Assembly: GCA_964461835.1 (NCBI GenBank)
Contig: CAYWVO010000002.1
Coordinates: 124,001-188,000 of the forward strand
DNA length: 64,000 nt
Direction of reading: 5' to 3'
DNA from: CAYWVO01 sp964461835
GTDB lineage: Bacteria > Zixibacteria > MSB-5A5 > WJJR01 > JAJRUJ01
The notes beneath the pieces were generated by a model. That model did not search any database. It was not told the origin of the DNA and was given only the letters and a program-made list of their open reading frames with translations. The translations under genes and the position numbers were made by a program. Shown one piece after another: positions 17,316 through 26,600 of the stretch. Each line of letters begins with the position of its first letter. The stretch's first letter is position 1.

Positions 17316-18257
17316 GTGGAAACCACGGCCATGGCCAGCGATGCTTTCAAAATCGGTCGAGTGCTGCGGTCCTACGGCAACCGGTACATCGTGCGGACCG
17401 CCGACGGCTCCTATGATTGCCGCCTGCGGGGCAAATTTCGTCTCTCCACCAAAAAACAAACCCCACCCGTTGCGGTCGGGGACCGCGTCACGATCTCCAT
17501 TGAGCAATCTCCCTACGGCGTCATTGAAGAGATCGCCGAGCGGGAGACCAAGATTTCGCGGCCGGACGTCACCAACCCGGATGTCGAGCATGTCATTGTG
17601 GCCAATGTCGATCAATTAGTCATCATCAATGCGGTACGCCGACCGCACTATAAACTCGGTGCGATTGATCGGTTTTTGCTGGCTGCCGAGCGTAACGGTC
17701 TAACCGCGTGCGTCTGTCTGAACAAAATCGACCTCGCCCGCGATACGCGGTATCGAGACGTGATCAAGATGTATCGCGCTATCGGCTACCGGGCAGTTGC
17801 CTGTTCGGCGAAAACCGGGGAAGGGCTGGAGGAATTCAAAGCGGTGTTACAATTGCGAACGTCCATCCTGGCCGGGCATTCCGGCGTCGGGAAATCTTCG
17901 TTGATTAACGCCATTCAGCCCGGTCTGGAAATCGCCACCGCCGAAATTTCCGATGCCACCGGCAAAGGCGTCCACACGACCACGACGATTGAGCTGCATC
18001 CGCTGGATTTTGGTGGGTATGTGGCGGATACGCCGGGGTTGCGGGAAATCGGCCTGTGGGATATCCGGCCGGAAGATTTGGCCGATCTCTACCCGGAAAT
18101 GCGTGAACGAGCCGGTCTCTGCAGATTTCGCAACTGCGCTCATATCGGTGAACCCGATTGTGCCATCAAACTGGCCGTTGACGAGAAGGATATTGCGCCG
18201 GAACGCTATGATACCTATGTTCGAATTTATCGGAGCCTGCGTGAGAAGCAGGCCTGA
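17316..18257 (+). CDS. rsgA: RsgA, ribosome small-subunit-dependent GTPase
   Basis: 313 residues. It has the circularly permuted GTPase order G4-G5-G1-G2-G3 of RsgA: NKIDLA (about residue 131), CSAKTGEGLEEF, then GHSGVGKSSLINAI (about 187-200), and DTPGLREIGLW. An N-terminal OB fold (GRVLRSYGNRYIVR ... CRLRGKFRL) and a C-terminal zinc region (CRFRNCAHIGEPDCAIK) with the Cys and His ligands are present. It helps in late 30S maturation. Start: GTG at 17316, or the ATG at 17331, which has GGGGTGGA upstream at a plausible distance. Confidence 0.95.
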   Translation: METTAMASDAFKIGRVLRSYGNRYIVRTADGSYDCRLRGKFRLSTKKQTPPVAVGDRVTISIEQSPYGVIEEIAERETKISRPDVTNPDVEHVIVANVDQLVIINAVRRPHYKLGAIDRFLLAAERNGLTACVCLNKIDLARDTRYRDVIKMYRAIGYRAVACSAKTGEGLEEFKAVLQLRTSILAGHSGVGKSSLINAIQPGLEIATAEISDATGKGVHTTTTIELHPLDFGGYVADTPGLREIGLWDIRPEDLADLYPEMRERAGLCRFRNCAHIGEPDCAIKLAVDEKDIAPERYDTYVRIYRSLREKQA

Positions 18258-18274
18258 AGGAAAGGGCACGACCA

Positions 18275-18697
18275 ATGTCGATACGGGCAATCGGTTCAGC
18301 TACAAGGTTTGTAATCACCATGTCGGCAGTACTGCTGCTTTTCGCTGGCTGTGCCAAAGAGGAGCGGAGCCGCGCAACGGATGATGAAGATCTGCGCAAG
18401 ATGTTGGCGGCTCTGGTTAAAGGAATCGATGAAAGAAATCCCTCAATGATTTCTCGACTCGCCATAGAGGGATTTGACGCACAAGGATTAATAGATACGG
18501 TATGGGCTGACCGAGAAGCCCAGCAAGTGAATCATATTATCCGGCGCCTGCGCATCTCAGAAGAAGCAGCACGAGCGGCCCTGGAAATCCGATTTATTCG
18601 TGATAATAAGATATTCTACCGCCAATCCCTGGCGGTCGGCATGGCCTATGCTGTTGATAAATGGCGTCTGACGGAATTTCGACTGTTTGGTCCTTAG
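18275..18697 (+). CDS. Predicted lipoprotein, NTF2-like
   Basis: 140 residues with a lipoprotein signal (MSAVLLLFAGCAKEE). The Cys of LFAGC near residue 27 would be lipidated, so it is membrane-anchored. The mature part is mostly helical and ends DKWRLTEFRLFGP, a pattern seen in small NTF2-like ligand-binding proteins. I do not recognise a specific family. An AGGAAAGG ribosome-binding site precedes the ATG at a good distance. It lies between rsgA and the methyltransferase and may be in the same transcript. Confidence 0.7.
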   Translation: MSIRAIGSATRFVITMSAVLLLFAGCAKEERSRATDDEDLRKMLAALVKGIDERNPSMISRLAIEGFDAQGLIDTVWADREAQQVNHIIRRLRISEEAARAALEIRFIRDNKIFYRQSLAVGMAYAVDKWRLTEFRLFGP

Positions 18698-18736
18698 GCA
18701 AGTAACAGTATCCCGCCACGACCTTACTTCCAGACT

Positions 18737-19465
18737 TTGGATCACGTATCGGTGCATCAGAAAAAACAATTCATCCGCCGAATGTATGACACCCTGGCTG
18801 CCCGCTATGACGTGACCAATTCGGCCATCAGTCTCAGGCAGGATCAGCGGTGGCGCCGGGCCGTGGCAAGACGGATGCCCCGCCACGGCCGCATTGCCGA
18901 TTTGGGCGCGGGCACCGGTGTGCTCACCGAGCAATATGCAAAAAGCAGCCGGGGAGATGCGCAGGTAGTCCTGGTGGACTTCAATCGGGAAATGCTCTCC
19001 CGTGCGCGACAGCGATTGACCCGAACTCATCCGGATTTGCCGGTTTCGTATGTTATCGCAGATGTCGAACACCTGCCGTTCAAAGACGGGGCATTCACCG
19101 GTTGCATGTCAGCCTTTGTCCTGCGCAATTTGCCGTCGGTATCTGCGATAGTCCCGGAATCGTACCGGGTGCTTGCCCCGAACGGGACCGCCGCGTTCCT
19201 GGATGCTACCCGACCGCCGGCAGGAATTTGGCAACGGCTGTTTGACCTCTATTTCCAGCATTTGATGCCGGTTTTAAGCCGGGTGTTCAATCCTGGTGAA
19301 CGCGAGGCGTACCGATACCTGGCCGGGTCGGTGATCGATTTTCCTCGGGTGGGAGAAGTGCTCGCTGCATTTCAAGCGGCGGGTTTTCTCCAACCCCGAC
19401 TGGTCTCAATGTGGGGCGGAATTCTGTCGATATTCATGGCAAGAAAAGTACCCTCAGCCGAGTGA
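18737..19465 (+). CDS. UbiE/MenG-type demethylmenaquinone methyltransferase
   Basis: 242 residues, typical for UbiE/MenG. The start is a TTG at 18737; a GTG at 18752 is an alternative. It has IRRMYDTLAARYDVTNSAIS at the N-terminus, matching the MFDxIAxxYDxxN signature of the family, and SAM motif I ADLGAGTGVL (about residues 55-64). VDFNREMLSRAR binds ribose and VIADVEHLPFKDGAF is motif II. A C-terminal stretch WGGILSIFMARK resembles the GGiVaiHxgxK end of UbiE/MenG. It methylates demethylmenaquinone to menaquinone. The other men genes are not in the window, so the substrate is inferred. Confidence 0.88.
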   Translation: MDHVSVHQKKQFIRRMYDTLAARYDVTNSAISLRQDQRWRRAVARRMPRHGRIADLGAGTGVLTEQYAKSSRGDAQVVLVDFNREMLSRARQRLTRTHPDLPVSYVIADVEHLPFKDGAFTGCMSAFVLRNLPSVSAIVPESYRVLAPNGTAAFLDATRPPAGIWQRLFDLYFQHLMPVLSRVFNPGEREAYRYLAGSVIDFPRVGEVLAAFQAAGFLQPRLVSMWGGILSIFMARKVPSAE

Positions 19466-19535
19466 AACTGCCGAACGGTACAGCCTTAGCTGCGTACAAT
19501 AATTATTGTCCCGGCCTGGGGGGAGGAAAACGATT

Positions 19536-20048
19536 GTGAAACGCGTTGTCATCCAGATGCTCATCTTGTTGGGAATCGCCGTGGTGCTCGGCCTGGGTAG
19601 CAACGCAGTCAACCCCAACGCGATACCCCTCATCGGGAAATACCAGCCGATTGATTACGGTGAGGATGGTATCATCGTGCCACCCTCGGCGATGGAGGGA
19701 GATCCACCCTTCATCAGTCTGAAGAAGGCCTATGGGATGTACCACGATCCCGGCACCATTTTCCTGGATGCGCGCGAACCGGAAGATTACGAGCATGGGC
19801 ACATCAAGGGCGCAATCAACTTGCCGTTTGACTACTTTGACGAGCACTGGCCGGATGTCGAGCCGCAATTGACCAAGGACGCCCCGGTTGTGGTGTACTG
19901 TTCCGGCGCCGAATGCGAATCCTCACTGTATGAGGGACGCTATTTGAGCGAATTGGGCTACAGCAATATACACATCTTTTTCGGCGGGTGGGCTGAGTGG
20001 GCCCAGCATGATTTTCCCACCGAAAAAGGGTATGACAACGGGGCGTAG
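19536..20048 (+). CDS. Membrane-anchored rhodanese-like protein
   Basis: I chose the GTG at 19536 because GGGGGAGGA lies 8-10 bases upstream; a TTG at 19506 is less plausible. An N-terminal membrane helix (QMLILLGIAVVLGLGS) is followed by a rhodanese domain. It has FLDAREPEDYEHGHIKGAIN and the active-site loop YCSGAECESS with the catalytic Cys. Rhodanese domains transfer sulfane sulfur via this Cys. It is followed after 8 bases by a DoxX/MauE-like membrane protein, so the two are co-transcribed and probably function in periplasmic thiol or sulfur transfer (inference). Confidence 0.88.
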   Translation: MKRVVIQMLILLGIAVVLGLGSNAVNPNAIPLIGKYQPIDYGEDGIIVPPSAMEGDPPFISLKKAYGMYHDPGTIFLDAREPEDYEHGHIKGAINLPFDYFDEHWPDVEPQLTKDAPVVVYCSGAECESSLYEGRYLSELGYSNIHIFFGGWAEWAQHDFPTEKGYDNGA

Positions 20049-20056
20049 GACACTGC

Positions 20057-20542
20057 ATGGTACAACGGGTTCTGCATAATTCAATTTTGGGCTTGCTGGT
20101 TCGTGTCTTTCTGGGGGGCGTATTCGTCTACGCATCCCTGGATAAGGTCGTCAACCCCGAGGCGTTCGCCAACATCGTCAATAACTACCAGGTGCTTCCC
20201 GGTGCGCTGGTCAATTTAATGGCACTCATCCTCCCGTGGCTGGAATTGATCTGCGGCTTGTGCTTGATTGTCGGTATCGCTGTACGGCCCTCTGCTGCGT
20301 GGGTGGGATTGATGATCGTCATGTTTATCATTGCGGTGTCCCTTGCGCTCAGCAAAAACATTAATATCAACTGCGGCTGCTTTTCAACTTCCGACCATGC
20401 GCGTAGCCTGGGACTTAATCTGCTACTTGAAGATATCGGGCTATTAATATTAGCAATACATGCTTATATCACCGATAATAAGTTCCTCGGCTTGGGAAGC
20501 CTAGTCTCACAGAAAAAAATTCCCGAATCGGTTCGTGGGTAA
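20057..20542 (+). CDS. DoxX/MauE-family membrane protein
   Basis: 161 residues with four transmembrane helices (for example VRVFLGGVFVYASL, LILPWLELICGLCLIVG, WVGLMIVMFIIAVSLAL). The motif NINCGCFSTSDH places two Cys next to each other between helices 3 and 4, which is typical for MauE-type proteins that participate in disulfide transfer. The paired rhodanese gene upstream supports a role in thiol/sulfur chemistry. Start ATG 20057, 8 bases after the rhodanese stop. Confidence 0.85.
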   Translation: MVQRVLHNSILGLLVRVFLGGVFVYASLDKVVNPEAFANIVNNYQVLPGALVNLMALILPWLELICGLCLIVGIAVRPSAAWVGLMIVMFIIAVSLALSKNININCGCFSTSDHARSLGLNLLLEDIGLLILAIHAYITDNKFLGLGSLVSQKKIPESVRG

Positions 20543-20572
20543 CATTTTTCGTGGATTGAACCCAAATAGAAA

Positions 20573-20594
20573 GGGGCCCTGTCTCCAGGACCCC
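20573..20594 (+). terminator. Possible hairpin terminator after the rhodanese-DoxX pair
   Basis: GGGGCCCTG and CAGGACCCC form a stem with one mismatch and a TCTC loop, 30 bases after the stop codon. No T-run follows, so it is not a standard intrinsic terminator. Position fits the end of the + strand transcription unit. Confidence 0.4.
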
Positions 20595-20655
20595 GTCCAC
20601 CCCTCTTACTGCCCTTCCACACTTTCTATATTAAACAACCGCCTGATTTCGTTGA

Positions 20656-20759
20656 TGGGCCGGAAATCTGCTATTTCGTAAAGGTCCCACCAAGTGCCTG
20701 GCAATCACTCAGGCTTTTCTCCGACAGACTCATAACATATTCTCTCGATTTCCGGCCCA
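20656..20759. other. Perfect 13-bp inverted repeat enclosing a structured segment
   Basis: TGGGCCGGAAATC (20656-20668) pairs perfectly with GATTTCCGGCCCA (20747-20759) over 78 bases. Inside, GCCTG and CAGGC can form a small hairpin. Immediately after it, CCTCC (20760-20764) can pair with GGAGG (20776-20780), a strong ribosome-binding sequence. The overall shape resembles a cis-acting RNA that could control translation of the ORF at 20792. I cannot match it to a known riboswitch or ncRNA family. Confidence 0.45.
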
Positions 20760-20791
20760 CCTCCGGTTACCTAAAGGAGGATTACGGGTTC

Positions 20792-20968
20792 ATGGGATTT
20801 ATAAAACAAAAGCCGTGCCAAAAAGTCCTGATTCGGTCTTATATCGCGATAACCTGTTGTACGGCATTCCGTTATTATGATAACCGACTCCTGCTTCACC
20901 CAGGTGCCGGGTCGCCAACCGCAAGATATGCGTGGAAAAACAAGTCGCGAAACCGGGGAGAGCTATAA
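20792..20968 (+). CDS. Candidate small ORF with strong ribosome-binding site
   Basis: 58 codons, ATG to TAA, with TAAAGGAGG about 11 bases upstream (slightly long spacing). The predicted product is basic, with a Cys pair (ITCCTAF), no clear signal or membrane helix, and no similarity I recognise. It follows the inverted repeat at 20656-20759 and lies in the convergent gap before the minus-strand protease gene. It may be chance: the GC-rich DNA and lack of a known product leave this uncertain. Confidence 0.3.
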   Translation: MGFIKQKPCQKVLIRSYIAITCCTAFRYYDNRLLLHPGAGSPTARYAWKNKSRNRGEL

Positions 20969-20993
20969 CATAGTGTATTGCTGGGGATTACCG

Positions 20994-21022
20994 GACGCAA
21001 AGTTTGCGTCGGCGTTGCGCCG
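20994..21022. terminator. Tandem hairpins in the convergent gap
   Basis: GACGCA...TGCGTC (20994-21010) and CGGCG-TTG-CGCCG (21010-21022) form two short hairpins immediately past the stop of the protease gene (minus strand). No T-run follows. They could stop or stabilise transcripts from either side. Confidence 0.3.
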
Positions 21023-21024
21023 TA

Positions 21025-22107
21025 TTAGATTATTCGGATAGGCACCGGAATGAAGCAGAGAAAGAAGATGATAAAGCAGGTGACCGCAATCAGGCGGCGC
21101 CCAGCACCCAATTTGAATTCGTCGAACATTGTCGACGGGTGTTCCGGCCCGATGAACAGAATTAACCCGACCCAGATCAGCCAGACCGGCCAGAAAAACG
21201 ACAGGGCAATGAGAATCGCCACGGTAGCATAGGCGACAACTCGGTGGTATTTGCCGAGCAGCGCGTAGGAGATATGGCCTCCGTCGAGTGAACTCACCGG
21301 CAGGAGGTTTAACATCGTCACCAACAGTCCTGCCCATCCGGCAAACGCGATTGGATCCCGGGCAAGAGTCATTCCCTCCGGCAGAGACCCGACCACCAGG
21401 TGCTGAATGGCGCGGAACAGCAGGGAATCACCCTGGAGTATTCCGGTGGCGCCTTCAATGGGGATGATCTCTGATTGCCGCAGGCCGATGACGACCGCAA
21501 TTAAAGCCACGACGAAACCGGCAATCGGGCCGGCGGCGGCCATGTCCAGCAAATCACGCCGGTTTTTAAACGGCGCGCGCGGCACAATGACCGCGCCCAG
21601 AGTGCCCAGCAGGAAAAATATCGGCGCTGGAATGAAATAGGGGAGGCTCGCATCGACACCCCGCAAACGCGAGAACGTATAGTGGCCGAATTCGTGAACC
21701 AGCAGGATCAGGATCAGCCAAAACGTAAAGGGGATGCCCAGGTGAATAAGCGACCAGTCACGCAGCAGTTCACCGCCGGAATAATTGAACGCCGCGGTCA
21801 CCAGCACCGAGAGAACGGTCACGCCAAAGAGGATGACATTCACCCAGGGGAATTTCTTGCGCGGAGTAATCGTAGCGATGTTGAGTGAGTACAACCCGTC
21901 CGTTTCCTCCAGGCGGACATTAAATCCGTCATTGTGAAAACGATGGGAAGCCTCCGACTCAATCAGTGACGGCTCAATCAGCGGCAGTCCGCGAATAACG
22001 GTCACTTGCCGAGTTGAATACACCGCCTCACAGCGGAAAATATCGGCAAGGCGTCGGCAGATATTTTCACCGCGGCGTTGCAGCATGAGTTGTCGTTTTC
22101 GCCGCAT
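21025..22107 (-). CDS. Site-2-protease-type (M50) membrane metalloprotease
   Basis: 360 residues. An N-terminal cytoplasmic region of about 130 residues is followed by several transmembrane helices with the zinc-binding HEFGHYTFSRLRG (HExxH). A distal SSLDGGHISYALLG (the LDGGH motif with the third ligand Asp) completes the site. This is the EGY/S2P-like branch of intramembrane proteases. It probably cleaves membrane-bound regulators or remnants of signal peptides. The downstream neighbour in the same direction is the TolB-like gene (22,130), upstream of it on the minus strand with 22 bases between, so they probably form one transcript. Confidence 0.9.
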   Translation of the reverse strand: MRRKRQLMLQRRGENICRRLADIFRCEAVYSTRQVTVIRGLPLIEPSLIESEASHRFHNDGFNVRLEETDGLYSLNIATITPRKKFPWVNVILFGVTVLSVLVTAAFNYSGGELLRDWSLIHLGIPFTFWLILILLVHEFGHYTFSRLRGVDASLPYFIPAPIFFLLGTLGAVIVPRAPFKNRRDLLDMAAAGPIAGFVVALIAVVIGLRQSEIIPIEGATGILQGDSLLFRAIQHLVVGSLPEGMTLARDPIAFAGWAGLLVTMLNLLPVSSLDGGHISYALLGKYHRVVAYATVAILIALSFFWPVWLIWVGLILFIGPEHPSTMFDEFKLGAGRRLIAVTCFIIFFLCFIPVPIRII

Positions 22108-22129
22108 ATACTATGTTCCCTGTGCCTCG

Positions 22130-23527
22130 TTACTCGCCAAAGAGCCTGTTTCCGGTTGCCCGGCGACGCCGCTGTTCCATGTCCTGTGGCAATTGCGCAA
22201 CATATTCGGCAAACTGATCTCGCGCTGCTTTGGACGCAAGGTCGATGATGTACAACTCAAAATCCGCGTCCGGCGCGCCCGCCGGTTTGGCGCTGTAGGC
22301 CAGATACCGGCCATTAGGAGAATACGACGGGAACGCCTTGTCATTGCCGTCATCGGTCAATTGGCGGCGAACTTTGCCATCCACGGAATAGAGAAACAGC
22401 TCATCATGTTCGTCAGCTCGCCCGACAAACACGATATGCCGCCCGTCCGGGGAGACCGTCGGATGTTGTTCCCGCGCCTCATCGTCCCAGGTCCGAACAT
22501 TGCGGGTCAGACGGTGGATGTTGCGCCCGAATTCGTCCGACCAATAGATGCCCTGCTGTCCCAACAATCCGGCTTGAAACACCATAATTGAATGATCGGC
22601 ACACAGGGAGACACAGAAGACCGCGCTTGGTTTGCGCAATTTAAATAGCGTGGGGTACCGATAGCGCGCAATCACCTCACCCGTTGCCGGATTGATCGAC
22701 GAAATCGCTCCCTCGTCGCCGAACTGGCCGGTGACAAACAAAACCTCATCCCCGCCGGGCGTGAATCGCGGGCAACGCCCGGAGATTTTCTCGTCTCCAA
22801 TAATACCCCCCGCGCCGGTAGTTACATCATACTGGTAGAGATATGACCCACCGGCAGCGGTCCATTTTTCTTTGAGCGTATCACCGTCGGCACGCTGGCA
22901 GACAATGGTCGTACCGTCCGGCGAAATATCGGGAAAAAATTCTGAGGCCCGGCCGTCGGAGATCACCCCGACCTCCCCGCGGTCGATTGTTACCGTACAA
23001 ATCTGCGATTGATAGCGAATATCATAAATCCCCAAATCTTCAGTCCCTTCCCGTTCCAGGCGGGAAAAATAGACCAGCAGGCTGTCGTTACCAGAAAACC
23101 TCGGTGCGTAATCGGCAACAAGGTCGTGCGTGATTTGAATTCCCGTGTAGCGAATATCCGCCAACGGCGCCAGTTGCGTGAAAACCGAGTCGGGGAGGAG
23201 GTGGCAATGCTCGGGGGTCAGGATGTTGCAAAAGGCGAGCGTGTCCCCATCACCTAAGGCCGCCAGCGAGCGGGTGGCCACCGATTCGGCCACCGCCGGC
23301 ACGCTTGGATTGGTGTCCGTCACGGCACCCTCCCTCGTGCGAACTACTTGGTCTTCAGCAGTGCGAACTTCGCAAGATACTGCGACCACTCCCAGGAGGA
23401 CCCAGAGTAGAATCCCGACAGTCACACTTCGGGTGATATGTGTCGGGTTTCTCGGTCCGCCGAAAGGGGACCGCGGAACCCGACCGGCAAGTGCCTTTAC
23501 CTCACTACTCATCAACTTAAACATCAT
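22130..23527 (-). CDS. Secreted TolB-like beta-propeller protein
   Basis: 465 residues. A hydrophobic signal/anchor (about 34-50, VTVGILLWVLLGVVAVSC) ends in a Cys, so it may be a lipoprotein. PD40-type propeller repeats follow with FPDISPDGTTIVCQ, HPTVSPDGRHIVFVG and FPSYSPNGRYLAYSA, each the xSPDGxxI/L signature. Such propellers are protein-interaction platforms in the periplasm. The start codon MMFKLMSSEV is ambiguous; the Met at residue 2 or 7 could be used instead. The protease gene follows 22 bases after its stop in the same direction. Confidence 0.82.
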   Translation of the reverse strand: MMFKLMSSEVKALAGRVPRSPFGGPRNPTHITRSVTVGILLWVLLGVVAVSCEVRTAEDQVVRTREGAVTDTNPSVPAVAESVATRSLAALGDGDTLAFCNILTPEHCHLLPDSVFTQLAPLADIRYTGIQITHDLVADYAPRFSGNDSLLVYFSRLEREGTEDLGIYDIRYQSQICTVTIDRGEVGVISDGRASEFFPDISPDGTTIVCQRADGDTLKEKWTAAGGSYLYQYDVTTGAGGIIGDEKISGRCPRFTPGGDEVLFVTGQFGDEGAISSINPATGEVIARYRYPTLFKLRKPSAVFCVSLCADHSIMVFQAGLLGQQGIYWSDEFGRNIHRLTRNVRTWDDEAREQHPTVSPDGRHIVFVGRADEHDELFLYSVDGKVRRQLTDDGNDKAFPSYSPNGRYLAYSAKPAGAPDADFELYIIDLASKAARDQFAEYVAQLPQDMEQRRRRATGNRLFGE

Positions 23528-23563
23528 ACAACGTAAAGGCCCGATCCGGGATAATTATTCGTC

Positions 23564-23597
23564 AAAAAAAAGGGGAAGCGATTGTTCGCTTCCCCTT
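23564..23597 (-). terminator. Rho-independent terminator after the 1518-residue gene
   Basis: On the minus strand a 12-bp perfect stem (AAGGGGAAGCGA / TCGCTTCCCCTT, 4-base TTGT-type loop) is followed by eight T. It lies about 35 bases after the stop codon at 23,632. Confidence 0.88.
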
Positions 23598-23631
23598 GGA
23601 ATCTCCGAAGAGATGTGATGCGTTGTCAGGT

Positions 23632-26600
23632 TTACGGCATATATGGGAAACGCCATTCACCTAACGGCGCCGGGCCACCCATCAGGTAGTCAAACAGATA
23701 GGTAACGTCGGCAGCGTCCACTGCGCCGTCCAGATTGACGTCGCCATTACCCGCGTTAAACGCGTCAATGGTTTCGTCGTACGGGAAGATCAACAGCGGA
23801 GAACCGTTGACATACGCATCGAGATACGCCACGTCGATCGCGTCGACGACATTGTCGTCGTTCACGTCGCCGCGGTTAAAGCCGGCAATCTTGTTGGCGC
23901 GGAACGCCATGTCGCGAATGTTGTCTTCGATGACTGCCTGGTCACCCGACGTTGCGTCGACACCAAAGATTGCGCAGTACAAGTGCTGTTCACCCAGTGG
24001 ATCGAGGTCGAATTCCGGCCAGACGAACATGACCGACCTGTCTTCGGATGTACCTACGGTCGGGGTACGGAAAGCGCCAATGAAGAAGTTCTCCAGGCAG
24101 TCTTTCCATTCCGCGTCCGAGTTTGTGCAGCAACGTCCGGAGCCACAGGTCGTAGCGTAGGTCACGTAGTCCTGGTGGTTAGCCACCAAGCCACGGTACG
24201 CCGCAGAGGCGTCAACGCGATTGCTCGCCGTAGTGCTCAGGTAACCCGGCATCACCGCGTGACCGAAGCAGACACGGGCGTCGGTCGAATCCCAGACACC
24301 AAGGGCGCCGGCATCAGGCACCAGTGCGTCGGTGTTGGATTGATAGTTGGGTTCCAAATCCCAATCATACCATTGGCCGGCCAACAAGCCGGGAACGGCC
24401 TGGTCGTTACGCTCTTCGACCTGGTAGTGCATCAGCTTCAGATCGCCGTAGCCGCTACCAAAGTCGTAGAAGGTGATTTCGACCTGCGTGGTGATCGTAC
24501 CCAGTGATTGCGGGTTGCCGGTGCCATCGTCCTGAATCGAGTCGATAAACTGGACCCAGGAGACATCGCTGAGCAGTTCGAGGTAATCGACGCCGAGAAC
24601 CGGCGGGCACGCACCACCGCTAAACCAGTCAACGACTACCGACCAGCCGGTGGGACCTTCAAAGTCGATGTAATCGATACCGCATACACCGCTCTGTGGA
24701 CCCGGGTTCGGGAAGAACCGATTCACCGGTTCGCCGAAGTCATACAACATGCTGTAGGTGAAATCGTCACCGATTTGGTGCATGAAGTACGCTCCCTCAT
24801 AGATCGAAGCTTCGTAGAAACCGTCGCCCCAATCAAATGCGGTGCCGCTCGGGCTTGGCTGAGGATAATCACCCAACGAGCTGTAGTTACTGACAGCTTC
24901 CAGGTGCCACATTTCGTACCCGTTCCACCACATCCACTCGAACCATTCGAACAGACAGCCACCGACGTAGGAGACTTCCAGACCCGGGTAGTAGGTACCC
25001 GGCGGGAACTCCGGATAGAAGTCCGGATCGTTATGAACGAGTTCGATGAAGTCGGTACTGATGCCACGTTCCAGGCCAGTGCCGTCCCAATCCCAGGTAA
25101 AGCCGAACAAAGTTCCGCCCGGAATCGGACTCGGAATATCAAGCGCGACATTCGACGTGCGCAACACTTGCGCGCCGGCAGCCAGGCTTGAGCGTTCGTT
25201 CTTGTCCCGCAGGTGGCGTTCGGTCAACTTGCGACCATAGGTTTCGAAATTGACCGCTTCTTCAGTGATACCCATCGCTGCACGCTTCGCCGAACGATCT
25301 TCGAAGAAGCGATTGGCGTTGGTGGTCAGGTCATCCGCCGTTTCCGCAGCTTTGGCTGCAGCCTTTGGATTGCCCTGAGTCACTTTCGGCTTCATCGAGG
25401 CAACGCCCGGGGTGAGATCGTACAGGTTGATGGCACTCACTGTCAGGTCGGCACAGCCGGCAATGTTTTCGAACACTTCAGCCTCAGAGGCCGGATTGCC
25501 TGGTCCGCTACCAAACGGAACCGGGATTTCCTTGCTGGTCTTGTGCTGTAGCAGCATTGGCCGCAGCGGAGCATCAAGATCCCAGCAGAATACCGCGCCT
25601 TTGGCATAGCCCACGGCAACATCCGACCAGATGCTCATGACGGCATAGTGCTCGTCATCGCTGGTGTAGTAATCGCCTGGATCATTGGGATCAACACCGC
25701 CCGTTGCATATACACCGTCGTCACCCGGATGGGTTACGAGCGCAGTACCCCAGACGAAGTCAGAGAATTGACGTTCCCAGACCTTTGTGAAATCGTCGAC
25801 ATCAAGCAGATACCAGACGCCCTGGCGGGTACCGGCGAACAAGTAGTTGTCGCAGGTCAGGGTAACCGGGTTGGTGACCATGCCGACGCCATCGAGTACG
25901 AAGTTGTACTCAGCGGCACCGGTTGCCTTGGAAACAATCAGGACACCATTCGCCGGATTATCCAAGCCGAAGTAGACTTTCTTGCGGCCGATGGTCGGCG
26001 GGGCATAAAGTACGCTGCCCTGTTCCGAACGCCAGATTACGTTACCGCCCGTATCCAGCTTCACACGAGATGCTGAGGCGTCATCTTCCCGGGTGGCCGC
26101 ATAAATGAACGGACCATCCGGATCGTCGAGGTCAATGGACAGACCAGAGTAATACGCCTGGCCATCCGGATCGCTGTAGGTCCACACAATGTTGCCGCTG
26201 GCCACTTCGATCTTGTAAATATCACCGTTGAGGTCGGCAACATAGAGATAGTCGCCGCCGTCCCAGGCCGGTGAATGGAAGATCGTCCCGTTTAATTGCA
26301 CCGGGTTGGTTGCCCAGGCGGGATGGTTCACACCGGTGGCGGCATCGAGCGCCCAGAGGCAGCCGCCTTCATCACCGACAATCACTTTGTCACCAATCTC
26401 GACACTCACCGAGAACCTTTGTGCGGCGCAGAGCCAGTCACTGGCCCCGCCACCAAAGGCGTTGAAGTAGCGACCCCAGATCAGGCCGCCGGTTAATTTG
26501 TCGAGTTTGAGGAATGACTGGGCCACACCACCGCTCACGTAGACATAATCACCGGCAATGGTGATATTGTTACGCATGGCGGACGCGGTGATAATACCGG

